Translations under genes and position numbers: made by a program
Notes under the pieces: generated by a model
Database searches by the model: none
What the model saw: only the letters and a program-made list of their open reading frames with translations
What the model was told of the DNA's origin: nothing
Part shown: piece by piece, positions 12,201 through 19,800 of the stretch
Layout of the letters: every line of letters starts with the position of its first letter
How positions within the stretch are numbered: the stretch's first letter is position 1
Origin: Athripsodes cinereus
Taxonomy: Eukaryota > Arthropoda > Insecta > Trichoptera > Leptoceridae
DNA: 64,000 bases
Assembly: GCA_947579605.1 (NCBI GenBank)
Contig: OX388314.1
Span: 1,984,001 to 2,048,000, forward strand
Direction: 5' to 3'

Positions 12201-15200
12201 CGGGCTGATTGACACTAAGTGCACTCGATGTGCCAGAGTCTCTCATCATTGGAGAGCACTCTCTTGATGGTGGATTGGACCTAGATCCCGATCTCATCAT
12301 GTTCTGCCTCTGTGCCTGTTTCATGTTACTCCCACAAAAATTATTTCTATCGACCCAGTGATGAAAAATAAAATGATTTCAACGAACGTAGAAAATTGTC
12401 AGGCACGAAACCCAGTTTTCAAAGAATGTTGTAGGTAATTCTATCAAAACAGGTGTATAGTGCGTTTTAACTCCTCCGGCTAACAAGCTAGCACATCACC
12501 ACCGCGAACTTTTTGATACAGTTTTTTTAGCTCTATTTAACCAAAATAAGTTCCAGCACATCAACACAAAAATAAGAGCAGCGTTACAGGATAAAGTCAA
12601 AAAGTCAAGCAAAAATATTTAAAACACAGTATAACTTTTTTTCGGATAGTGCTAGAGAAATAAGGTTCACATATTTGGAATCCTCTCTAAAGGGCGATGC
12701 CAAAACATGGGTCACACATGGTTTTCCGAAATTTTCAAAAAAAGTTTCCCCAGAAAAATTCGTTTTTCACAGATTTCCACCATTCACTCACGTATGCTCT
12801 CGCGAGCTTTTATTTATTTTTTTATTTTATTTTATTAATCATCCAAGCAAAACATACAGTCATTCAGTACATATTACAAATAAATATATTAAATCTATAA
12901 TTGACCAGTGAAGTTTGCGGATATTACTAATTAATCGGCATGTTCACAAGTCAAACAGGAAGAAAAATACAACAACATGAAATTAGTTTAGCAATACATT
13001 ATAGAAAAAGAACATGAACATAAAGTGGGCTATTGTCAAAAATAAAAAAAATATAATTTATAATAGCGCTCTGAAGGGAGGAATGGAGGATTAGAGGATT
13101 ATAAAACTATAAAAGTTGCAAGTGAGACGTGGACATGGTTAAAGAAGGATGAAAGTGGCATTAATGCAGTAGAAATGAGATCGTTGAGAAGGATGTGTGG
13201 TAAAAGTCTGAGAGATCGTGTGCGTAACAGTGATATACGAAAAGAATGTGGAATGAAAGTGGATGTAATAACAAGGATGAATGTAAATAAGTTAAGATGG
13301 TTTGGTCACGTGGAAAGAATGAATGAGGACAGAATGACTAAGAAGATATATTTGGCTGAGAGGAATGGTGCTCGGAGACGTGGACGTCCTAGGATTAAAT
13401 GGCAAGATCATTTAAATCAAATCCTACAGGACGGTCACGTGTTGAGCACATTGAACAGGAGAGCATGCATGAGGAATTGTATGACAGTGATGGAAGCGAA
13501 AGATGTATGCAAGGATAGAAGGAAGTGGCGCTCGATCCTTTCTGCCTACCCCGCGAGGGAAGCGGCGTGATGGTATGTATGTATGTACTATAAAAGTTAT
13601 AATAATTTATTTACACATTAATTTCAAATTAATTCTATAACTATCTAGTTAACTGTATACATTACAATCATAAAATCACCGTACTGCTCTTAACTATAAA
13701 AGTATTCGGACATCGTTTTCATGCATTTTTTCAGCCTTCCTGAACTTAATAATTGTAACCTGTATCATGCTGGGGCTCACCGGTGAGGGGAAAAGTTTAG
13801 GTTAAAAAAGTGGATAGATAGAAGTCCTGTAACTTCTGAGATATCTGAGGGCAGAGGCCGACCAAGAGATCTATATAGACCAACCGAAGAAGGACATGAA
13901 CTGTGGCACATATGTAGAGCTAAAGAGACTAGCTGAAAATAGGAGAAGAATATCCAAACTCGTTGCAGACTAATCCAATGGATTGTAACTCACTCAATAT
14001 GGCAGAAAGTCTTTGATACAATTTGTTAGGTACTTATTTAAAAAAATGTCTTTTTCGATATAAGATTAACAGTTAGTTGAGTAAAATATTTGATTAACAG
14101 CATCTATTATCTATCTTTCTCTATCTATACCATCATGCCATGTCCCAGGAGGGGTAGGCAGAGAGAACGGAACGCCATATAGATCTATCCTTACAAACTT
14201 CTTTCACTTCGTCCACATTCATCCAGTTTCTCATACATGCACGTCAAATTCTTTTACTCAACATGCGGCCGACCTTCAGGATTTGATCTACGTGGTTCTT
14301 GGCTGTCCGCGCTTCCTCACACCCCCTCTTTCAGATAAATACATCCTCTTCGTCATTCTTTCATCTTGCATTCGCTCCACATGTCCAAACCATCATAACT
14401 TATCGTAACTCTAGCTCTGTATAAAAATATACCATTTTGTCATTTCCCTAAGTGTGTAGACAAAAAATATTGATCAACATCAAAAATTCAATGGATTAAT
14501 ATTTTATGTGTTGAATACTTTACAATCCAAATAATTCAGGGTCGGGTCAAAATTAATTACGAAACTAGTAAATATAATTATAAACCATAGATGACATTTA
14601 CCTACTCTGTTTAAGGGTAGGTATTTAAAAATAAATACCCTTCGAATAGTCCTTCCACTCTTTTCTGTTAGTCCCGTAATAGACAGAAATTTGTTTAACA
14701 TCCCTTTTATTATCCATCCATCTAAAGCTTTTATCAGCACGAGGAGAATGATTTGCTATTTTTTCTATATGCAGTTATTCCGATGGCTATTTTATGCTTC
14801 ATCACATTTATTGACTATTATTTTTACGTTTTCATTGATTGCCGGGTTGGGTTAAGTTAGATCTGGTGTCAGTTTATGCTACAGCATTGTGTACGAAAAA
14901 TGCAAATAATCTATTTTATGCTCATAAAATCGACTAAACTTAGATAGACTATCATTTCTCGTGTGATAAACTATATAATTATGTGAATATAAGTAGAAAA
15001 TTTATTTATTTATTTATTTATTCTTCTTGCACATCATCATTACCTACATACATTACAGTGTTAACAAAATGATATAAAATTTTTAAAAACTAGGACGATG
15101 TGCAGTGGCGAGATTATCACTATAAAGTGATTTCTTCCATCTAACCACAGTTCATAAATTCATAAATTTAATTTTGATTTGTTCATCTTATCTGAATTTT

Positions 15201-16383
15201 TAGCACCTATTATTATAATTTTCTATCCTGCTTCTAACTCATAACATTTTGAATATACAAATTGGAAAAAAAGAAAAGGATATACAATAAAGACATCAAC
15301 ATGGACAGATGGCAAATCTGAACCATCAATAGGTATGTTTGTGTACTAAACCTACATAATGGACATGCGGCAATTGTGTACAGAATAACATATCTCCCGC
15401 ACAATTTCATATCTATTTGTATTGTCTCTTAAGAAAACAGGTGGTCCATAACCTGATGGTAGAGTCTCGGATTTTTAACCGGGAGATCTGGATTCAATTC
15501 CACTTGCTGCCGATTTACTTCACATTCATAACACAGGCATATTTTTACTGTGAGGGTGATTGGGGTTAAATTTGAGAATATTCCAAAATGCGATTCTTTT
15601 TTATTAAGAAAAAGTATTTAAGTCTGGATCGAAATAAATAAAACAAATGCTTTATTCTACTATTATTAGGATATTGTCGATCAATGGATTGACAATGTCC
15701 CAATAAGACGAAAGACGTCTCTCTGTCTTGTAAACAAATAGTAGAATAAAATTTGTTTTATTTATTTTACTATATAATTCTACTCCCTAAACACCTATAC
15801 AGTGAATATATTATTTAAGTCTGTGTAAAAACGCTTAATTTCATGAAAAGTACCGAGAAAACACTGAATGATAAGATTCCTGGAAGAAAATTTTTCGTGG
15901 ATTGGTAATTTATCAACAGAGATAAAGGTAAAAAATATATGACCTTTAAAATCTGCAATAAAAAACAATTACACACATTTCTATTGTTGAAGATTAAATA
16001 TAACATAAATAATAAAGGAAGTAAAACGCTAGACTTTCCATTCCACTGAACCAAATATTGCAACAATGGGTATAACATATCTTAACAATACCAGATAAAA
16101 ACAAATCGTCTGATGTGTCATTGTGTACCTTCATCTACTAGTGTTATATTATTAATGTACATATCCAAACAATAACTACAATGATTTCTAGTTGCGAAAA
16201 ACCTACAGATAAAGGTTTGTTTTATTTTCTATATTTGTTAATAACATATGTAACGTAAACAATTCATTTAGGATGAGTATGAATCATAGATTATACTACT
16301 ATTGCAAGATATTGATGTCATATTTACCATTCGCCTGCATGTATTAGAACTCCGTTATTTACATGGGCCGTATTCAAAGACAT
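3256..16383 (-). CDS. WBP2: WW domain-binding protein 2 homologue (six exons)
   Basis: Coding exons in transcript order: 16383-16328, 6663-6489, 5873-5714, 5128-4703, 3895-3810 and 3303-3256 (stop TAA). They total 951 nt, or 316 aa, with GT/AG ends and matching phases throughout. Exon 1 encodes [18 protein letters not shown] and joins ..[13 protein letters not shown]. The GRAM domain fills roughly residues 1-130 and includes [12 protein letters not shown] proline/glycine/tyrosine-rich tail follows, with PPPY twice, PPAY twice and a final PPSY; these are ligands for WW domains of the YAP/NEDD4 class. Exon 5 carries the family block [17 protein letters not shown], and the protein ends in a lysine-rich KKEQ. 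The TAG seen just after exon 4 (4700-4698) lies inside the donor GTTAGT and is not the real end. WBP2 is known as a transcriptional coadaptor for nuclear receptors and YAP/TAZ. It is divergent with AARSD1. Intron 1 is 9.7 kb and full of transposons. Confidence 0.93.
3690..3770 (+). mobile_element. LINE/SINE 3' tail, family H
   Basis: ATGTAAAAGGCAAGCGCCGTG is followed by TAAATAAAAATAAATAAATAA. The same core, TGTAAAAGGCTCACGCCGT on the minus strand, recurs near 36580, 50730 and 62940. It is a short 3' end with a TAAA-type tail inside WBP2 intron 5. Confidence 0.5.
5172..5522 (+). pseudogene. LINE C-terminal fragment in WBP2 intron 3
   Basis: A 116-aa open fragment of a non-LTR retrotransposon C-terminal domain, antisense to WBP2. 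The typical zinc-like end pattern is visible: [33 protein letters not shown], then [14 protein letters not shown] and stop. The usual second cysteine of C-x-x-C is a Ser here. The insert begins only about 45 bp from the acceptor of WBP2 exon 4. Confidence 0.7.
6695..6870 (-). mobile_element. tRNA-derived SINE copy
   Basis: On the minus strand it reads CCTGATGGTAGAGTCTCTGA (A-box-like), a B-box-like segment, then a tRNA-unrelated body ending near CTTACTGTGAGGATG. It matches the copies at 15440 and 23501. It begins next to WBP2 exon 2, within intron 1. Confidence 0.6.
7285..7453. mobile_element. Small foldback element
   Basis: About 45-bp imperfect terminal inverted repeats start AATTTGATG at 7285 and end CATCAAATT at 7453. 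They include a perfect 20-bp arm pair at 7304-7323 and 7415-7434 (AAAAAACTTTGTAAAGTTTT). There is no ORF. It lies in WBP2 intron 1. Confidence 0.6.
7498..7608. repeat. Perfect 40-bp inverted repeat (hairpin)
   Basis: Arms 7498-7537 and 7569-7608 are exact reverse complements over 40 bp; each contains CTACCGCGGTTTCGGTGGAG. The loop is 31 nt. The arms are much richer in G+C than the surrounding intron. This is probably a foldback transposon, or a fragment that gives an inverted hairpin transcript. Confidence 0.85.
8328..11177 (-). CDS. LINE ORF2, endonuclease and reverse transcriptase
   Basis: An open frame of 949 aa without stops or frameshifts. Residues 18-230 form an AP-like endonuclease (EEP fold): [12 protein letters not shown], the catalytic Glu in FSETW (E53), GDINIDLL (D154, N156) and the closing LDH (224-225). 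Reverse transcriptase covers about 490-760: [22 protein letters not shown] (D591), [12 protein letters not shown] and the catalytic YADD at 678-681. A basic C-terminal region follows with [15 protein letters not shown] see no RNase H domain. All catalytic residues are present, so the element could be active. Confidence 0.93.
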   Translation of the reverse strand: MVTIANLDLFDAQMSRNKLNILYANLRSIRNKQHEVEIMIDKYPDVDILVFSETWLFSNECDYYSIRGFSAIYNCRDSETRGGGTAIYIKDNLKFNLIYESEKYNMLIVEVIINEQHQKVCTLYRSPTNNRVNEFIEELDGILQTYDRMIIIGDINIDLLDGDSLTTFTYKCVIESNNYKIINNLNHANATRVTTESSTLIDHILDDSIGNTFSVELSDWPGLDHKLLNIYVTNILKPKEKLKFVERKIVNHALFRELVSNRLREKVFNFEEFTSVIQESKLAATTVKRYRMRINNSWMTSHIMDMINIRNKLYSMQKKPNTPESIKNKYKIYKNKVSNEVRRAKRMFMESEIEKTNGDSKKFWKIINDSFGKTENNKSKGIGELEISGRIVNDSQDVANIMNEYFASVGEKLALKFKQNHNSNSDLNLNRTDSPRDSIFIAPTEKSEILNTIKNLKNSAASGHDEVTAMDVKILQEVIAEPLAGLINESISKCEFPNCLKTANVIPIHKSGSKKEAGNYRPISLLSTLSKIFEKVLHTRFVAFINKNCGFDPCQYGFQKGSNTSTALIDAMNYINRELDKGNYVVPIFVDLSKAFDTVNHVKLLCSLNKMGFRGNALKLIESYLKERYIITRNLENSSDRLPVEFGVPQGSILGPLLYLLYIDDLRFANLQGKYFVYADDTLLIYSGSEAKMLENLINYDLNRYVSWLNRNSLTINAEKTNFMILKQKNKSTISLKLVINQIEIKQSNCVKYLGLEIDEKLSWLNHIRTLLKKLAPIIGLMRRSDMFDTKTKKLIYNAFVVPRIVYGMALWSQCSSQLRGIVKRLMNKAIKVIFNLGLFTRTAELYKLTNMLNLDDLIFMEKAKMMYRVKHGMIKSNMNLHYNNNTHSRFTRTREHIRCDTPRTNRERYGFLYSASRLYNSLPNHIKEANSLGLFNKKLRKQLIEERE
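11161..12324 (-). CDS. LINE ORF1, gag-like protein with CCHC zinc knuckles
   Basis: An open frame of 387 aa. The N-terminal 130 residues are polar with a coiled-coil-like segment ([19 protein letters not shown] and onward). The C-terminal 80 residues contain three Cys/His knuckles: [14 protein letters not shown] (about 306-319), [13 protein letters not shown], and CANC..H..C. Proteins of this type bind the element's RNA and act as a chaperone in the ribonucleoprotein. It ends in the codons that overlap the start of ORF2 (ATGGTAACTATTGCTAA), suggesting coupled translation by reinitiation. Confidence 0.88.
   Translation of the reverse strand: MKQAQRQNMMRSGSRSNPPSRECSPMMRDSGTSSALSVNQPELLAQEIETLVNSPGNLNKDTRGAIVDKSRAMLSIALYFRQKWEQSKNKMVDSEVSKSLTDIVEKLNSIKEQNVTIISAVTAEKKQTYAGVTALNKRSEDKMHSLIVSSKTKDKSSEELEGLLRRKVNVRSKGIGVANLQKLGKEKILINCASTEDKIAMKREIDREPDFNMEEPKRRDPLVVLKGVIKGVTDEDLNESLKNQNRGLKIQEELKIKFKKRNRNSLLTNVVCQVCPDTWIKFVEAGKINLGYQRVVVEDYSPLIQCYKCLEFGHTQKFCDKPQRCLFCAEDHALTDCNKCKSRETPTCANCTGKRDAVDHPATSKDCPIWQVMDRRARSFTDYGNYC
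13118..13586 (+). mobile_element. 5'-truncated RTE-type LINE copy (family A) with 12-bp target duplication
   Basis: An open C-terminal reverse transcriptase fragment, ending at the stop at 13570. Motifs are [34 protein letters not shown] and [14 protein letters not shown]. The 3' end is only about 16 nt past the stop and finishes in (GTAT)n. Perfect target duplications ACTATAAAAGTT lie at 13106-13117 and 13587-13598. It lies in WBP2 intron 1, antisense to the gene. Confidence 0.88.
13780..13975 (+). pseudogene. Decayed LINE C-terminal fragment
   Basis: The frame around [20 protein letters not shown] resembles the GRPR motif block at the end of LINE reverse transcriptases, and the fragment near 49590. 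Stops interrupt it afterwards. Family assignment is weak. Confidence 0.35.
14125..14405 (-). pseudogene. Family A RTE-type LINE remnant
   Basis: Reversed, it gives the family A 3' end: the [12 protein letters not shown] segment, the DQILK region and then TCTCTGCCTACCCCTCCTGG. It is frame-shifted and noncoding, with a TAGATAGA-like tail. It lies in WBP2 intron 1, sense to the gene. Confidence 0.6.
15440..15600 (+). mobile_element. tRNA-derived SINE copy
   Basis: ACCTGATGGTAGAGTCTCGG resembles an A box and GGATTCAATTCC a B box, 30-40 bp apart as in a tRNA-like polymerase III promoter. The body continues with TTTACTTCACATTCATAACA and CTGTGAGGGTG, shared with the copies at 6695-6870 and 23501-23720. 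Confidence 0.65.
15632..15767. repeat. Short inverted-repeat element
   Basis: The arm AAATAAATAAAACAAATGCT... at 15632-15663 pairs with its near reverse complement at 15739-15767. Both end in TTCTACTAT next to the loop. About 30 bp of stem with a few mismatches; no ORF. Confidence 0.5.
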
Positions 16384-16846
16384 CCTTGATGAAAATTATA
16401 CACTTCTTAAAACAGAACTATCAAATTTATCACTTTTAAAATAATTTAAAAGGAATTTTTGATAAATTATTGCGCACAGCTAAATCAACCTACCAAACCA
16501 AAATGACAAATAGATAGAATCGTCAATGATGCCAGTGCATAAAAACGTATATTATTCATATTATATTTTTAGACATTTTAGAAATGTAGATATTTTACTG
16601 TATAATTAAATTTGGTAATTATCAAAAAACCTATTAAGTTGTATTTATTTGTCATTCAATCGTTTTTTATAGATTTTCCGTAACAATTTCATATATTTTT
16701 TTTACATATGGCAAAGAAAAAATCATTGTCAAAAATCGCGAGTTCCGCGACTTTTCTTCGCGAACATTTTTACGATCAAGGGAATTGATAAGAAAATTTT
16801 CCTCTAGATACAGAAGGAAGATTACATTTTAGTTGTCTTTATAAAC
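16384..16846. promoter_or_regulatory. Divergent promoter between WBP2 and AARSD1
   Basis: The two start codons lie head to head, 463 bp apart, with no other gene between them, so both 5' UTRs and a shared promoter must fit here unless there are upstream noncoding exons. Most of the stretch is AT-rich. A CpG-dense island at about 16736-16766 contains TCGCGA twice, flanking TTCCGCGAC. No convincing TATA box can be assigned. That it is a promoter is inferred from gene order. Confidence 0.6.
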
Positions 16847-19800
16847 ATGATACTAAAGTGTCAGGAGGATAGTTTTCTCAAGGAAGTAAGCTATAATTAT
16901 GCTCTATTTATTAACGTTTTCAATGTTTTGGTGTACCGGTAGATACTTAATTTTATTTAGAAATAGAAAATACTATTTATTTTTAGTAGATTTGTTATTC
17001 TATATTTTGGTACTTATTTCTCAGAGTTGCCAAGTTTGAGATATGAGTAATTTTGAAATAGTTTTCTGCTCAAATCGGTAGAAATCTGGTTAATAAAGTA
17101 CAGGAGAAAACACAAGTTTCCCTTTTTTCTGTATTTTTTTTATTAAATTCACCAATCATGATTGATGAAGTATCAGCTATGTCACCGGTTTTGAATATCT
17201 TATTTTTCATGGCACAGAGAGGTCGACCTGTATATTCATCACATGTTGCAGCTAGTTCACTGGCTGTGTCAGTGTGGAATATGCGTTGATGGCTACATCC
17301 ATCAAAATAAATGTGTTATGTAGTTTTCAGCCACTGTTGAGAGATGTGAGGAGGCAGAGTACACAATTACAGTGAAAGGGAAGAGTGTGAAGAAGAAAGG
17401 CTATGCAGTGGTGCTGGACAACACTATCATATTCCCAGAGGGAGGGGGACAGGTAATGCATTAAAATTGAGCTGGACACATTTAATTGATAACTTTGTTA
17501 ATCCTTAATGCAAAAATTAATTTTAGTGTTTGAAATGAAAAATGTAATTTTTCAAATAGTTCTGAGTCTGCATGTTACATGTACATTATTATGTATTTAG
17601 TGCATTGCTGTAGGTATATTATTTGTATCATTATGTTTGTACCCATAATTGAAGATTCATATATTGTTTAGCCGAGTGACGAAGGTGCAATAGGTGATGT
17701 ACAAGTTGTGAGTTTGGAGCGTTGTGGTAGTCATGTGAAGCATTACACACAAGTACCAATACAGAGTGGAGCTACCTTACCTCTTACAATAAACTGGAAT
17801 AGAAGGTTCGATCATATGCAACAACATTCGGGTTGGTGTTTTTTTTATTTTTTTTATTTACGTAATAAACGGCTACCATAGTCTATATATATTATTTATA
17901 TTTGTTTATGTATCTTTATGTATGTATATATCTTTAATTATTTATTTTATTTATTTATTGTTATTATTTTTTTTGTTTTTGTTTAATGGGTTAGTTGGAA
18001 GATATCGTGCTTCTGCAATAAACTCACCCATTGCACAAAATTTATTTACATATATAGTTTGAATTGTTTATTTTCTTATGTTGATTTTTTGTGCAATAAA
18101 GATTTTTTTTTATTATTATTATCACAGCCTATCCCACAAATGGGGTAGCCAGCAGAACAGCGGCATTTCTTCTTCTTTTCGTGTCGGTCAGCAACGACAA
18201 ATAACAAAAACACCAAATTCACATCTACACTACCATTCCCTCCCAGAAAGCAACAACCTCTCTTGCAGCTCCCCCTAGGTGAGTTCGTCCCACGAATTCC
18301 TCACAGTGACACTGTCTGGGAGCCATTGGGCATGTCAGGAGGTGTCCAGTGTCTTGCTCCTCTCCACAGTCGCACGCCGTGCTCCCAGCCAAGCCCCATC
18401 TCTGGAGGTTCTTTCTAGTGCGTCCCACTCCTGTTCTGATTCTGTTGAGGGTTTTCCACATCGGCCATGGTAGGTCATGGCCCGGAGGCAGGGCTTCCAC
18501 TGGGCTGTTAAATATTGTCCCATGTAATAAACATGGAAACTGTCCTCTGTGTGCCAACCAAAATTAAAACATTCAGGATGGGTGGCAAATCTAGAAATAA
18601 AAAAGAAAAGGGAAAGAAAATTAATTTGCTTTGTCTCTTCATCTATACTTACAATGGGAATAAATGGACGAATAAATATACATTTTCCACTATCTTGTGT
18701 TACATGCAATGCAATGACATCACCGACCAATTTATATTGTTTAATACATACCTAACAATTGCCCATTTCCATAGACCAATAACTCAAAAATTCTAAATTC
18801 AAATTTTGGGCCTTTTTTAATATGACAATATGAGGCTTAGAGTGTATATTGTTTTATTACAATGCATGTTCTGTAGTATGATTTCTGTATGATTCTCTTT
18901 AGGTCAGCATTTACTCTCAGCCATATTAGAGAAGGAGCACGAGTTGAATACAACTGCCTGGTGGCTGGGAGAAGTGGAGAGCTATGTGGAACTTTCTGCC
19001 GCATCAGTATCTAAAGAGACTCTGCAGATTGTAGAGGAGAGATGTAATACTCTCATCAGACAAGCACTCCCTGTCACTGTCACCGTATGTGAGAAGGATG
19101 ATCCTAATTTGGATAAGGTAAAGAGCATGCATTCTACAAGGGTAATAGGTACTTCCTTTTTTTTCATTTGTCAGACCTTTTACAGGACACTCTTTTTTGT
19201 AAGTTTTCGAATTTCCTGTAAAAGGCAGGTGTTGGAAAAAATAAAAAAGACACTTTCAAGACTGGCATCACCAGTACGAAAGTTTTCTTGGACAATTCAT
19301 GCATACTCACCCCTGAAGATGTCCACCACAGTTCTGAATTAAATGTTGGGATATAAATTGGCCTTGAGACCATGCCCACTCAACCTGGAAGAAAACTTTT
19401 CTATTTGACATTTTACATCATAAATTCAGTGATGAGGTTTGCCACTCATCCTGAACGTCTAAATTACTTTTTATTGGAATGTAGAAGAAAGCTTGTATGG
19501 TTATTACATGTGGCTAGTCTGCCAGTAACCCCACTTGTGGGATATGCCATGACGGTACATATTAGTAGTTTTATTCAAATTTTATATTTGATTATATGAG
19601 ATTTTTTACTTCTTTCAATTTCTTACACTCTTTTTTGACAAATATAATTCTTCCAGTGTCCTTTCAATTCACTCCATATGTCCAAATCATCTCAATTTCA
19701 TACTTCATTTAAACTAAAATTGCTAAAATGCACAATGCTTTAAATTCGATGTAAAAACTCATTAATGAAAATATAATAAAAGTATTCTGATGTTTGTAGA

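Larger units (their letters stand above)
8145..12600 (-). mobile_element. Apparently intact non-LTR retrotransposon (LINE)
   Basis: This is a two-ORF LINE of the Jockey/CR1-like kind lying in WBP2 intron 1 in the same orientation as the gene. ORF1 and ORF2 are both open and overlap by 17 nt. The 5' UTR probably runs to about 12600. The 3' end is near 8145-8160, where the minus strand ends in AATAATAAATAAAG after a 3' UTR of about 170 nt. I could not find a target-site duplication, so both outer limits are approximate. Clade assignment is by general resemblance only. Confidence 0.85.

Noticed and set aside
16707..16789. Short frame MAKKKSLSKIASSATFLREH upstream of AARSD1
   Set aside because: It lies in the divergent promoter, ends before the AARSD1 start codon and overlaps the CpG patch; at most an upstream ORF.
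17324..17331. Alternative acceptor CAG at 17328-17330 for AARSD1 exon 2
   Set aside because: It would break the frame with exon 1. The TAG at 17321-17323 restores KE-FSATVERC, which fits the family.
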